A stretch of DNA of 64,000 bases. Source: Capitella teleta. Taxonomy: Eukaryota; Annelida; Polychaeta; Capitellidae. Both the position numbers and the translations under genes were made by a program. The stretch is taken from positions 32,856-96,855 of the forward strand of contig KB303655.1 in the NCBI GenBank assembly GCA_000328365.1. The letters are read 5' to 3'. Under the pieces are notes generated by a model that saw only the letters and a program-made list of their open reading frames with translations, did not search any database and was not told the DNA's origin. Shown in pieces: positions 1-11,940 of the stretch (position 1 is the first letter of the stretch; every line of letters begins with the position of its first letter).

Positions 1-1393
1 TAACAGAGCTTGCAACCACTGATTGTCACTAACTTAGTAATACACTCAGGCCTGAGATATATGACTCAGCTAAAAATACATGTAGATGAAGCTTAATCAT
101 TTATTTAAAGTTTCAAATATTTAAAATATGTTTTTAAAATATTATTTAGCAACATTCAATGCATAGACTACTCTGGAAATTAGTTTACAGGCCCAGAAAA
201 GATCAATTCATTGCGTAATGCAGCAGACGAAAATACACAGGAAGTGGGTGATAATAGGGGCGCGAGAGCCGCCGCGATCGGAGCGCGCTGTCAGCAGGAG
301 GGTGCCCTCACTAAATCGGCTACGAAATGACTAGAAATGGGGTTACAGGCTTGAAACTTCACACAAAGGTAGTTAATAGGATGACCTATCACTGGTAGTA
401 TGTACACACGTGTACGGTTTAACAAAAAAAAGTATTCTCCATGTTTCGGCGAGTAATATTTTAGCGGTTTTCAATCGACGAAAAACCATAGGAAACGTCG
501 TGTGATCTTAAAAATATTATGCTCATCTGAAAGGGCGTCCAATTTACTTCAAAAACCTTACTTTACTTTTGCTTAAATCCGATTATAAATGCCCGAAAAC
601 TTTATTTGTTTACACCCATCGGCGGCGCAGCGCTGCCAAACCCGAAAAGCCGGGTCCAAGGCTCAGCGACGGGGCGATCGCTTAAGCGCGGCGCGCTGTG
701 CACATAGCTAGTATATGACATGGCCGTTTTGCACTTTTGCTAATAAATGAACTTTACTTTGATCGAGTCTTAATGATCAACTTCAGAACTGTCAAAAGTC
801 ACGTACATGGAGGGTGTAAAGTGACAAGTAGTTCAAGTTGAATTTAATTAAAGTCAAACTCGAACTATCAACTTGAAGTTATTTGTTGGTCTCGTCCTAT
901 ACTGTAACTGTGTCATACTATACAACGATGGAAATCCGATCAAATAAAAAGAACAATTAATATGGAATAAATCGTGCCTTCTGATCGAGAGTTAATTCAA
1001 ATTCATCGAACGTTCATTGACTTGGCGATCAGCTCTGAATCGGTTGACATACAACCCTAATTCAACTTCTCAAAATCCTAATTTTATGACAGGAAGTGAT
1101 CAACTTTATGTAGCTCAGTGAAATAATCGATGGTTTTATTCGCCAGAGGACGCTCATCGGCAATTCTCTCTTTAGCGGTCATGTATTTTTTAATCGATAT
1201 CACAATTCATATCAGCACATGTATAAAATTTTAGAAGCTAAAATAAAAAGAAACATTAATTTTGCATGCGCTCCTAATTCTGTGTTATCTGGTTATGTGT
1301 CAAGATAATTTCGAACTGATACACATAGTAAACAGTGACTGCTCATGCTGGTGCCTTGCAGCTGATAGTTTTGACATTCATTGTACTCCTGCC
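1..1393. other. Left-edge non-coding stretch
   Basis: I see no convincing exon, RNA gene or transposon end here. Two short GC-rich patches near 258-310 and 600-710 stand out from the AT-rich surroundings, but I could not pair them as terminal repeats. The last few hundred bases should contain the CHAC2 promoter; no motif is clear enough to name. Confidence 0.4.
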
Positions 1394-2291
1394 ATGTGGA
1401 TCTTCGGCTACGGTTCTCTGATCTGGAAAATTGACTTTCCGTACCGCCAAAAGCTTATTGGTTTCATTGAGGGATTCTCAAGACGATTCTGGCAAGGTAG
1501 CGAAGATCACAGAGGCGTCCCTGGCAGGGTGAGTGGGTCATATCACTATTATCAGCCTCTAATTAGGTCAAGCTTCACATATTTATATTTAAATGAAATC
1601 GGATATTTTGTTTGAACTTATTCATACGGAAAAATTTCAAATTATCTAAAATTACCCAGGATTATTTATCGCTTATGAATGTAAATTGTGACTTCCATTA
1701 TGTACTGTACAACCTATAGCTATTGAGTGGTTTATGATTATGATTTTTTTCTTTAATTTTCCAGCCAGGCCGTGTGGTAACTCTAGTGCCTTCTGAAAAT
1801 CCACAGGCAAGTGCATGTATAGGGCATAAATCCTATAATAAAATAGCAATAGCTGTGATTTTGTCTGTTCATTCTCACTCAATGTATTTCAGGATCGTGT
1901 TTGGGGCATGGCGTTTGAAATTCCGCCAGAAGATGAGGAGAGAGTAAGAAGTCACTTGGATCATCGTGAAAAGGGAGGATATGAATCCATCTCAGTGACC
2001 TTTAACCCTCAGGACACAACTTTCTCACCCTTCGATCTGGATATATACGTTGGTAACGAGGATAATCCCTTTTATTTGGGACCTGCGGATATCGATGAAA
2101 TAGCTCAACAGATTTACTCAACGGAAGGACCAAGTGGCAAAAACACCGATTACCTCCTACAGCTGGCAGCTGCAATGCGACAGCTGGTGCCAGAAGAGAA
2201 TGATGAACATCTTTTCTCTCTTGAAAGAAAAGTGCGGAATTTGATGTCTAATACATGTGCTCCGTTGCAAAATGATATGCACGATACATGA
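1394..2291 (+). CDS. CHAC2: Glutathione-specific gamma-glutamylcyclotransferase 2 (ChaC2)
   Basis: Cytosolic enzyme that splits glutathione into 5-oxoproline and Cys-Gly. The model has exons 1394-1528, 1765-1806 and 1893-2291 and gives 191 aa, against 184 in human CHAC2. The start is the methionine opening the [11 protein letters not shown] block, the conserved beginning of ChaC proteins; an in-frame upstream ATG at 1262 would add residues unlike the family. Visible landmarks are the FGYGSL substrate loop, the [12 protein letters not shown] block, VPGR joined to PGRVVTLV across intron 1, REKGGY (carrying the glutamate expected to be catalytic), YLGPA and [10 protein letters not shown]. Intron 2 (1807-1892) opens with GCAAGT, so it is a GC-AG intron; the second exon is only 42 bases. 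The gene converges on NAA80. Identification is strong; exon borders are inferred by eye. Confidence 0.93.
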
Positions 2292-2911
2292 AATAAGTCA
2301 TAATTGAAATAATTACATCTTTTTGTGGGGGTTTATATTATCAGGGTTTATTTTTCCCCTATTTAAGTGAGATTATAATTAATGTACTGCTGTAAATGTT
2401 GTACTTGGTGAATTAAAAAAGGAACCTGCCATTGATTTTTTCCCATGCAAGCACTCAGGACATCATAGGTTTTCAATCTTCAATGTTATGTACCAGTTTC
2501 ACCTTGTTGTATTTGGTGTGAAAAATTGTTGTATTTTAATCATTTTGTTAAAAAACTGTTTCTTCCAGAATACATGTATTAGTGTATGATGTGTGTCAGT
2601 GTGATATATTACTTAACCGGTCCCTCTTAATATATTTTCCTGAATTTATTCATAAACTATAGCACCGGTATTTGTAAAGCAGGGACAAAAACAGAACAAA
2701 TTCTCGAAATTAGATTGAGTACTGCATTTTAAAAATGGATAAAAAAGTAGCACCATATGCAGAAACTTTGAAAATCAGTGTGATCAACACTCAATTGGGT
2801 ACACACAGGAGAAAAACAACATACATTATAAGGTTATACAGCACACACAACACAAGAAAATGAGTTGATTCCAGCATTACTCAAGTAAGAACAAGACACT
2901 GGAACTCAGCA
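2292..2911. other. CHAC2/NAA80 convergent intergenic, 3' UTRs
   Basis: AT-rich spacer between two stop codons facing each other, presumably holding both 3' UTRs. I see no open frame, repeat end or RNA gene in it, and no canonical AATAAA close to either stop. Confidence 0.5.
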
Positions 2912-3865
2912 TCATGTAAGCTTCTTTTTCATCCAAGATATTTTGAGACTTGACGGCGTATTTTTTGGTTTAACTTGAGGTGGAGGAGGGGGTGGAGGAA
3001 CACCAGGAGGAGGTGGAGCAGCTCCAGGTGGAAGCTGGCTGCTTGGTGACTTTGTACCGGTGTCTTTCAGGAGAGTTTCCTTTTTGCTAAACAGTTTCTC
3101 ACACTGAAATAAAGATAGCTTCAGTTATTCAAAATATACATGCGCAGTCAATTACTCAATTGGTTGCAAATAATCATTGAAACAAACTGACCATGTGCTC
3201 GGAAAGGAGGTTAGACGCACTTCCTAGCGTCACCACGGGAGAGCAATATTCATAACCAAGATGAGCATAAAAGTTCTGCTTGTCATGGGTCGTTAGGTAC
3301 GCTTCGGTAAAGCCACGTCTGCATAATTTAATAATGTTAAGGTTATGTATTTAAAATTAAATTGAAGAATATTTAGATTTTAGTCGAACCTTACTGATTG
3401 CAGCTCGGTTTCTCTCATCAGAATCCTTCCCAATCCTAGTCCTCGTTTATTTCTTCTGATTACGACTTCAATTAGGAAGAGAAGTAAAGATAATTTTATG
3501 AGTATTGAAAACTCACCAGACTCCAATAAGCAAGCAGTTGGCTGACCAATCACCTTGCAGACTCTACTATGACCCACGATTTCTGATTTTTCACCTTCTT
3601 CTAAAAGCACAAGGCTTAGAGGAAACTGTTCACTTGATTTTGCCAAACTATGCAATCTGGGGTATAATTCAGAAACATACTCAATTAGGTCTACACTCTA
3701 CACTAATTTCAATAGAAATTAATTTTGAATACATTGTACCTTATTGAATTAAAAGCAGGAGACTCACCTGGCAGTCATGCTACGGGGCCATTCCTCATTC
3801 AGAATATGAGCACATTCCTCCAAGCAGCTTAGATCTTCATGCACAGCTTTGCAAATGTAGCTCAT
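2912..3865 (-). CDS. NAA80: N-alpha-acetyltransferase 80, actin N-acetyltransferase (NatH)
   Basis: GNAT-fold enzyme that acetylates the processed acidic N terminus of actin in the cytosol. Exons on the minus strand: 3865-3768, 3656-3517, 3465-3390, 3318-3192 and 3103-2912, giving 210 aa with closed phase. The order is an N-terminal LNEEWPRSMTAR block typical of NAA80, the VGHSRVCKVIGQP strand, the acetyl-CoA loop RRNKRGLGLGRIL (Q/RxxGxG/A type), RGFTEAYLTTHDKQNFYAHLGY, and a C-terminal tail with two short polyproline runs around 2980-3035. In vertebrate NAA80 a polyproline segment recruits profilin-actin, so its presence here suggests the same partner. The donor of intron 3 (GTTCGA at 3389) is weak; it was chosen because it keeps phase and the family spacing of nine residues. 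A stronger donor five bases earlier would break the frame. The gene diverges from ARMT1. Confidence 0.9.
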
Positions 3866-4610
3866 TGTTTTAATAATCGATGTCCAACTTCCAAGCCTCA
3901 CAGACTCACTCGATATAATTGAATATCTCAATTAGTGTATTTTATGGCAATCATCGTGCAATGGTCTAAGCTCTATGCTTCGGCTTTGAAGCCTAAGTAA
4001 ATATGCATGTATTATTGATAGTTCAAATGTATGCATAAATGATCACATATACATGTATTACCGGGTTAACTGTAAACTTTGTGTAAAGTGGATAACTGTA
4101 ATACGTCAGTGACTCAGTCACAGTGTATCCCCAGGACCCGAGCCGGAGGTGACACGTGCTCGCACGCGACACACAAGTTGCAGTTCGGTCGAACTTGCTG
4201 TTCGTTGTAGAAACCTCAAAGCAAGCGCGTATGTGGAAAGAACAGTGAAAAAATCAATCAATCAACACAAAACAGACAAAAACGATGATTTGACATCACG
4301 AAGAGGCGGCCTAACACTAACAGCAACCTCTGGTAATGATAGGAAAATGAATCAGAAAGAGAAACCGAAAATTCGTAGAAAATTAAGCGTTGACTGTTTA
4401 TTTCAGCAGGGTTGGTTTTTGTCATCGAGTTAATAATCAAACTTTAACATTGATATTTTCATGTCACACACAATTTTTAAAAGTACAATACAGACGTAGG
4501 CAGTATAGGTAGACACAATTTATGCGATTTACGTTATATCATAAGAAATAATGCATGCAATGGAATTAATTTTGATCATGTTTATCTTTCTTGAACTTTG
4601 ACCTTTAAAC
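3866..4610. promoter_or_regulatory. Shared upstream region of NAA80 and ARMT1
   Basis: The start codons of NAA80 (minus) and ARMT1 (plus) face away from each other across 745 bases, so this is a likely bidirectional promoter region. The middle (about 4080-4240) is GC-richer and includes a small patch with GTGACTCAGTCAC near 4110. An open frame of 94 codons at 4149-4433 has no family resemblance that I can see and is probably chance. The promoter role is inferred from gene arrangement only. Confidence 0.4.
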
Positions 4611-6377
4611 ATGGCGGAATCGAAGCAGAAGTCACTGCCGCGGCCTCTCGCGGCCAAATACAGAGAGTAATGCATTATTCTGTGATTGGTAACGATATTT
4701 GAAAGGCGGAATATTTATTCGTGGAATTTAATTCTCCCATTGGTTCCCAACAGCGTATTTTATGACGCTGTTGACGCCAAAATAACATCTCACTATTATT
4801 CAACCATCGAATCATTACGTAAAGAGAACGTTATGATTTCTATAGCTATATACACCATTATCTGATTAGCCTAGGTAGGATATATTTTAACTTCTTGTAA
4901 TGTACAGTGTACATGTACTCCAGTTGCGGTTCGTCTTGGGCTGTTTCAATGCTTATTAATTTACATTTCTTCTGTAATCTTAGGGACTTTGCCTATCCCA
5001 CAATGAAGGAGCGTGTTCCGATCATCATAACCAAGGCTCTTGACACGCTGAATCGCAAGAATAAGATTTTCATCAAGGATCACGGTCAGGTAAGAGGCTC
5101 GACTGATAAAAATATTCTCCAATCAACAGTGTTTGCAGGAAGTGGCTGACCTAGTCATTGCTTTGGTTGGCCGTCTTTCTAAACTGTGCTATGAAGTGAA
5201 GACCAACAAGCCCTTAACGCCTCTCACAGATAAAGCAGAGGACAATGAGTGCTGGAATCGTATCCTATCAGAGGAAGAGAATCCTTGCTGGTTTAACAGT
5301 GCCTGGCTGCTAACAGAGTGTTACGCCTACCGTCGAATAATGGAAGCTGTGATGCTTAGGTGGGGGAGTCGAGATATATTACATTGAAAGTCATCGAGCT
5401 GTAGTCCGCAGTTAGGTTTTCTAGATCCATTTGGCGAGCAGAAAAGAGAGGCTTTGATTGGCGCAATGAACGCCATTAAAGCTCTTGTACGGAACACTCA
5501 AGCGGCAGTCAAGGCAAGCATAGACGATAGCAAGAGTAAACGTCATCATTTGAATCAACTCATGCGAGTGAGCATACATACCATTTCAAATACACATTCT
5601 ACCATGCCATTTAATTTTCTATTCAAGGTCTGTCTATGGGGCAACCGTTGCGACCTGTCCATCTCTGCTGGTCAGAGCAACACGTACGGAGAAATGCCTG
5701 AGATAGAAACACTGGATTCATATCTGCTCACAGATAACATTGATCAAGTTTGGAACCAATTTAACGTTGCTCGACTAGAGGGCAAAGTGGTATTACACGT
5801 CGTGCTGGATAACGCTGGTTTTGAACTGCTCTCAGATTTCTGCCTTGCTGACTTCCTCACCTCCTCTGGCTTAGTTGATCGCATTCACTTCCATGGTAAA
5901 CCTCTTCCATGGTTCGTATCAGATGTAACGCCGATGGACTGGGATTGGACGCTCGATCAGCTGACCAATTGTGAAGATACGGTCATGCAGAGCATGGCTA
6001 GTGTGTGGAAGCAGCGCCTCGGAGATGGAGGCCCTTGGAGCTTCAGCGTTCATGATTTCTGGTGCAGCCCTTGTGACTTCAGCCGCATGAAACGCTATGC
6101 CCCGGATCTTCACTCTATTCTAGAGGAGGCGTCACTGGTCATCTTCAAAGGGGATCTCAACTACCGCAAGCTAATCGGTGATCTGAAATGGCCATTCTGT
6201 ACCCCTTTCAAGGAAGCTCTTCGTGGTTTCCAGCCAGCTCCACTCTGCGCTCTTCGCACGATTAAATGTGATACAGTCGTAGGGTTATCGGAAGGCCAAG
6301 CCGAGAAAGCGTTGGAAACCACGGGTGAAGATTGGATGATTCCGGGGACATATGGGGTCATTCAGTTCTCCAGTTGA
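4611..6377 (+). CDS. ARMT1: Damage-control phosphatase ARMT1 (DUF89 family)
   Basis: Metal-dependent phosphatase of the DUF89 family; the human protein hydrolyses sugar-phosphate adducts such as fructose-1-phosphate and was also reported to methylate PCNA carboxyl groups. Exons 4611-4666, 4984-5089, 5139-5359, 5405-5567 and 5628-6377 give 431 aa (human 441). Diagnostic blocks: YPTMKERVPIIITKALDTL, WLLTECYAYRRI, VCLWGNRCDLSISAG, VLDNAGFELLSDFCLADFL (with the Asp-Asn metal-binding pair), HFHGKPLPWFVSD, LVIFKGDLNYRKLIGD and PAPLCALRTIK. The exon 3 to 4 junction is set at 5359/5405 because it restores a SPQLGFLDPF block that parallels the human protein. The gene converges with RMDN3. Confidence 0.93.
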
Positions 6378-6956
6378 CCTAATTACTCATTAGGAATTAA
6401 GTGAGGCAAAATTGTTGCCTTGGCTCTTCATTTCAAATTTAATTTCGGATTGTGGTCATTTTTGCTGCTGATATCTATTTTGAAAGAAAAAATTCAGCCT
6501 TGTCCAACTTTGGTCATTCTTCTAAGTACGGCTGCCCAACAATATAGGCTTCCAGCCCAATATCATTGTTACCATGTACAATTTTCTACATTCAGTTCCA
6601 GAACTCAGAAAAAAAAATATATAATGAAAACAACTGAACGAATAAGTAAAAGATTAAATTTATGCGTAACAATCAACAGGAATGTACAAACAAGTTTATA
6701 AACAACTGAGTCAAGCATACACAAGAAAACGAGAGAAAACAGAAGAAGTTATTCAACAGATGCAAAAAAGAGACAATCCAGCGCAATTAGAAAGTGCTCT
6801 GTCCAAAGAACAAGCATTTTGAGATATTCATCACTGTCTTCAGTAAAAACATGCACACATTCTCCGCATTCACCAAAAATTGAGTTTCTGTTTGACTAGA
6901 ATTCCGCGCCCAGTCAGAATAAGGCACGCGTCGTGAATATGTTGTATCGTTGGTCA
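6378..6956. other. ARMT1/RMDN3 convergent intergenic
   Basis: AT-rich spacer between two facing stop codons, expected to carry both 3' UTRs. A short open frame at 6420-6701 shows no family resemblance. No repeat ends recognised. Confidence 0.4.
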
Positions 6957-9161
6957 TCACGTGTATGACCCATATTTCTGGAGAAGGGAGGTCACCTCTT
7001 GTTCGGCTATCTTGCCCTGGGGTGAAAAATATTTTATTAGAAAAAAAGTTCTATTATATTTCTTCTAAACGACATAATTATTTTTCAAGGAGATGGAAAC
7101 TCACATCTTGTCCAATGATAGCAGCAGCTTTGGCTTTGTTCAACCATTGATTGGCTTCTGGATATTCTCCCTTCTCAATGTAGCACTAAAACAATCAAAT
7201 CAGTACAGACAACAATATCTAATTTCTGACCTACCTTAGCAACGTACAGCAAATTATCCTTCCACTGTCCAGGTTGTAATTTCTCAGCCTGGCAAAGACG
7301 AAAAATTACTTGAAATTTTACAACAATTAATGGGAAATTAAATACCTCCAGGAAGTGTTCCAGGGCCTCATCAATGGTTGCAGAAGGAGGCGTGGCGAAT
7401 AGCGTCGCCGCAACTTTACGTTCAATCCACGAAAGTTGATAAACGCCAAAACACCAGCGCCCCAGTAAGTAATGCGCAGAAGGGTCGGATGGGCTCAACT
7501 GTATGGCTTTCGTAATATGCTCCTGTGAGTAAAATCTGTAGATCATAATTCTGCTGACTCATTTAGACTCACTTTGAATTTGTAGCCATTCTGAATTTTC
7601 ACTTGGACGCTCTCAAAATCACCAACACTGCCAAGAGTAATGGCGCACCTTTGATGAGAAACACTTATCTCATGGACGATTATTTTAATTAAAGCTCCAA
7701 CCATTTATGTATGTTGGCGTCATCCTGTTGCAACTGCAATGCAGCCGACGCAAACCTCTCCGAATTATATACCAAGGATTTGCGTTGCTCTTGGTCACCT
7801 TGACTGCAGGCAACTTGTGATTTCAAGTACGTAGCCTTAGCCATGCGCCATAGATATGACGGGTTAGCTCGTTGCTGAAAGACAAAGGGTAATTAAACCA
7901 CTTCAAAAAATAATCACAACTTACTGTTGATTCAATTCCACTGAGCAACCGGTAAGCCTCGTCCTGATGTCTCTGCCCACCGTCCAGCAGACTGTCCACT
8001 CGCTTGAACAAATTACCAGCATCGGTCGTGTCCTCATCGGCCGACAAAAAGTCCTCACTGGTCAGGCTCTCCGCCGCTTGTAGATCGTAACGATCATTGT
8101 TTCTGTGGCACCAGAGAGAGAGGTAAGCACAGCGAGTAATTGTATAGCCAGCGCGCAAGAACATTGTGAGCAGGTTGCAATGTGACTGAGGGGTGATGCG
8201 GAAGTTCTTCTGTTGCTGCTGATGCTGCATCTCTCAATCAGACCAAGCAGCAGTGCCACTTATACCCAGACAAGAGTCACGTCAGCCGTCATAAGTGGCT
8301 TAGAATTCATTCAGATCCTACCCAGCAGGACCTCTACAACAGACGGGGTGACGGCAACTGGGTGCGTGAGGACAAAAATGGAATCTTGATTGCTCGTGGC
8401 AACAGATTAAGGCCGGGAGGAGGCGGCGGATCAGAGGACCCCATGGAAGTCTTGCACAACACAAAACACGTCACTTTCTCTCTCTCTCTCGAGCAAATCT
8501 TGGGTGAAGGTCGTACAAGTATAGTCGATAAATATCTGCCCTGACTTTGTACAAAAGCATATGACTAGAAAATTTTATTAGCAGAATTAAATTTCCCGAG
8601 GATGAAAAATATACAGAATTATGAAGTAAAAAGAAATTGAAATTTCAGAGAGCATTCCCGAGTCTCAAGCCATGAAGATTCAAGCAAAACCTCAAAAAAT
8701 CTGAATATACTCCTTAATTAATAAAACCACCAGTAAAATTGTACTGAATTTCCAAAACATACCTGAAACTCTCATAATAATCCCAGCTATAGCTTCACAT
8801 AAATATCCAAAATTAAAACATCAAAACCAAACTTGTCGCACACTTACACATCATACGAATCAAGAAATTCGTCCTCTTCATCATCACTGCTCCCAGGGAG
8901 TGAGAAAAAGGAGTCGGGTCGGCTGAGCTGAAGGGTATCTGGAGAATCTTCTGCCCCGAGATCTGGAAATTCCACGGATGTCCGCAACTCATGTACCTCA
9001 CGCTGTAAGCAGTCAATCTTAGCCGCTAATTGTCCAATTTCAGAAGAAACACCGTAACGAGTGCGTAGAAGGTACATAGCCAGGGAAGCAGCTGCAGCCC
9101 CTAGTCCTATTCCCAAGCCAAGCCCTATGAGAAGGCGGCGCTGAAGCAGGCGCTCGGACAT
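6957..9161 (-). CDS. RMDN3: Regulator of microtubule dynamics 3-like (PTPIP51-type tether)
   Basis: Outer-mitochondrial-membrane TPR-like protein; the vertebrate RMDN3/PTPIP51 bridges ER and mitochondria by binding VAP through an FFAT motif and carries lipids in its TPR domain. Minus-strand exons: 9161-8848, 8102-7925, 7874-7702, 7648-7573, 7522-7346, 7288-7235, 7185-7105 and 7016-6957; 370 aa, phase closed. Residues about 11-32 form one hydrophobic membrane segment after a basic start, then a short heptad-like stretch (about 40-62) and a strongly acidic linker. The TPR part contains [36 protein letters not shown] and [20 protein letters not shown], close to human RMDN3. Two FFAT-like cores lie in the linker: residues 98-104 (EFLDSYD, acidic run just before) and 122-128 (DFLSADE, serine at position 4 as in phospho-FFAT). 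RMDN1 or RMDN2 are less likely because of the N-terminal anchor and acidic linker. Confidence 0.88.
8242..8544 (+). CDS. Unidentified open frame antisense within RMDN3 intron 1
   Basis: An open frame of 100 codons ends with a stop at 8542-8544. It lies on the strand opposite RMDN3, inside its first intron. The composition looks protein-like: many charged and aromatic residues, a [19 protein letters not shown] stretch, [17 protein letters not shown], five glycines in a row, then a mixed hydrophobic tail ending VDKYLP. A good acceptor (TCTCTCAATCAG) sits at 8230-8241 just before it, and the frame stays open back to about 8178. No in-frame ATG occurs before the segment SEDPMEV, so an upstream exon would be needed; I could not find one. 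It may be a terminal exon of an unseen gene, a decayed copy of one, or chance. I do not recognise the family. Confidence 0.3.
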   Translation, partial: TKQQCHLYPDKSHVSRHKWLRIHSDPTQQDLYNRRGDGNWVREDKNGILIARGNRLRPGGGGGSEDPMEVLHNTKHVTFSLSLEQILGEGRTSIVDKYLP

Positions 9162-9176
9162 CCTACCCTGTGGAGT

Positions 9177-10100
9177 GAAAAAAACAAGAAATCAGAGATG
9201 TGAACAGGAAAATTTTTGGAAGTAATTAGAGAGAGAAAGAAGAAGAAAACAAACCAAATGAGGACAAGAAATGAAATCATAATGAACTCCGAATGAAATT
9301 CATAGCGCTTTAAGTATTATAAGCATTAACTTTTTTTACGTTATATATCATGTAAAATATTGATCTGACACCAAACACTTCATTATAAAAATTCTGGCCT
9401 ATATTATATCTACATATTGATGTAATTTGATTTCTAAAACTAACCATCATGAAACAAGATATAGGCTAAATTAGGTTATGATTATAATTAGGTTTTGGAC
9501 ATTCATTTACAGATTGTCATACAAAAAAAGAGCACAATGAATTATTGCTATAGATCGACCAGACACTCAGGGCAATGTTTTGTGTTAAATTAACTGTAAT
9601 GTATGTATAGCATGCCTTATATTGCGGAAAAAAAATTGAAAAAACGTCCTTTCAACCTTGACCTTGTAATGACATAATTGAAAATTTCAATTGGATAGAG
9701 CAATAATATTATCAACCATTACTAAAAATTACAGCGTGATATCGTGCTTGACGAAGAAGTTATATTGGTTTGAAAAAAAAAAAAACATTTTCACAATTTT
9801 GACTATTACGCAATAATGATGCTACTGAGCATGCAAAGTACCTTCTCACTTTCGTTGGAAATGACGCATTGAACAATTTAACGAAAAAAATAGAACCTTA
9901 TGACCAGTATTGAATGAGATAGAGGCAATCAAACATGCAACCTGTTTATGGTCATTATGACCTTGCCCTTTAACCTTTGACCTACAGTACACAATACTTT
10001 TGGACACGAATATTGTCATATTTGATAGACGTAAGAAAATTGAACAATGAAACATTGTTAGTTCATTGTCATTCTCGGTAAAATCTTTCGGAAATATTTC
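9177..10100 (+). repeat. ~1 kb interspersed repeat, copy 1
   Basis: Begins with AACAAGAAATCAGAGA and runs through a long AT-rich body to a block rich in TGACCT half-sites near 9950-9990. The same order of sequence blocks recurs at 13017-14300, and the end part recurs at 12150-13016, with scattered substitutions and small gaps. It has no coding capacity that I can see. Family unknown; it could be a non-autonomous DNA element or part of an old tandem array. Confidence 0.7.
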
Positions 10101-10589
10101 GTGGCACACTTGATTTAATTGCTTAGGCCTATACTTAATTCCTGACACACTCACTCGACTTAGAGCAGTGATGAATCATGCCATCAACTACGATCTCAGT
10201 TTTCATGGCCAGGCATCATTCAGATCGGCGTTGCCAAAAGTCTAAACATTTTAGAAATTCTCATTTATCCTGCTTTGCCATAACAGATGCGGAAAGTACT
10301 TGCATTCAATATTTCACGGACAACACTGTTTTTCAAAGATTAATCTTGCCCAAAACAATTACACACGGCTGGAGACTGAAACAAATTATTATATAATGCA
10401 AAGGGCAGGAGCAAAGAAGGGTGAGATGGTGGATGATTAAATTCATATAACCCCATCTCAACGATTGTGATTTATTGTCAAAAAAACTATACTTGGCAGC
10501 GCATATCACCATATTGTAGACGTACGCATGGTCATCTTGAATGTATCAATTAGCACCTTAGTCGTTAGTCACCGCTGTGAGCCAGGCAC

Positions 10590-11940
10590 CGGCAGCTCGG
10601 ACACTGCTTGGGTGGGCATTCCTTAGATTCCATGTTGTACTAATATAATCGCCAGTCCCTTCTGGACTCGGCCCAGTTGTGTTCGCGATGTGAGCAGAAT
10701 AAACACGAGTAATATACCACATCCGTCTCTGTGTTCACGGCCCGTGAGGCATTGCGTAATCAGGTTATATAACTATACACCTGAAGGGTAACCCCTATCC
10801 ACGGTTACAATATGATCGATGACGGTGCATTAAGTTCTCATTGACCCCGCATTTAACTGACCCCACGGCCAAAGGTCACCTGACAAGTTTAATCAGGAAT
10901 ATTATGTTACACCAGACACGGTCACAAGAAGTTCAACATCCACGGAATATAGCACCGGACAGGGAAGCAATTAGGGTAGTCTGGGAAAAAGCGTAAGATG
11001 CGAACGACCCTCCACCGCTCTCTCGGTAGCGTAAATGACTTGATGTACTCAGAATAAATCATTGATAGTGGACAGGTGCCTCCCTCATCCTTTCTGCAGG
11101 GCACTGGTTCATATACCCGTGATTAGGCAAGAGCTCGTAACATATTAGAAGACATGAGATCTTACAGTGGCGACCGCGTCGAGACAGAGTACAGCAACAC
11201 AAAAGTACAATGGCTGAGCATCAAGAAGCCCTCTTGTACCTACATAGGGAATTGGAAGAGGTCCAGGGACGACTGGCCCAAATGAACCAGCAGCAGCAGC
11301 AGCATCCGGCAGCTGTCGTGTTCCAGATCCTGGTGAGAGACAGAGAGGAAAGGGCAGTGAGTCGTGAGGCCCAGAGGATTTCGCAGTGCGACGGTGAGGA
11401 TGCTTCCCAGCTCCGGCGGTATTTCATGGACCTATCTCTCGTCGGCGTAGAACAGAGGATAGGTGCTTTTCGGCAGACAGCATCAGGACCGCTGAGGTGG
11501 GAGTGCGAGCGACACCTCACGGATCATCCCCTGCTTGGATGGGACGAGATTGAAGATCACCTTCTCAAGGCCTTCGTCTCAACAGACCACCAGGACAGAT
11601 TAAAAGAGGACCTCCGGCGAGTACGTCAGAAGACCCACGAGACACTGTTGTCATACAACCGGCGCTTCAGGGAGATGGCCAGAGATGCTTTCCCCTTTCC
11701 CCGAAACCAGGAGCTAATCACTCTATGGAAAGGGATTGGCCAGGAACGAGGTGGCAAAGAAACTGGCATCAAGAGGTTGGCCGCAAGACCTCGAAGCAGC
11801 TCTAAGAGCGACGGAAACAATGGAAGCCAGTAAGAGTGTTTACGACCGCTTCGATCGGCACGAGGCCATGGAGATCGGCGAGACGACCCGCCAACTACAG
11901 CCACAACAGCCATCACAGCCGTCTCTCGACCAAACACACG
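10590..11940 (+). mobile_element. Ty3/gypsy LTR retrotransposon fossil: LTR end and gag
   Basis: A gag-type open frame (11210-11833) with a capsid-like helical region (blocks such as QRIGAFRQTASGPLRWECE and KEDLRRVRQKTHETLLSYN) follows a primer-binding-site-like TGGCGACCGCG at 11168. The bases before it, ending TTACA at 11166, look like the end of an LTR, with AATAAA signals near 10700 and 11054; the left LTR border is uncertain. No protease, polymerase or integrase follows, so this is a broken remnant keeping only the front of an element. Confidence 0.7.

Noticed and set aside
4149-4433. 94-codon frame between NAA80 and ARMT1
   Set aside because: Composition is not protein-family-like and it lies in the likely shared promoter.
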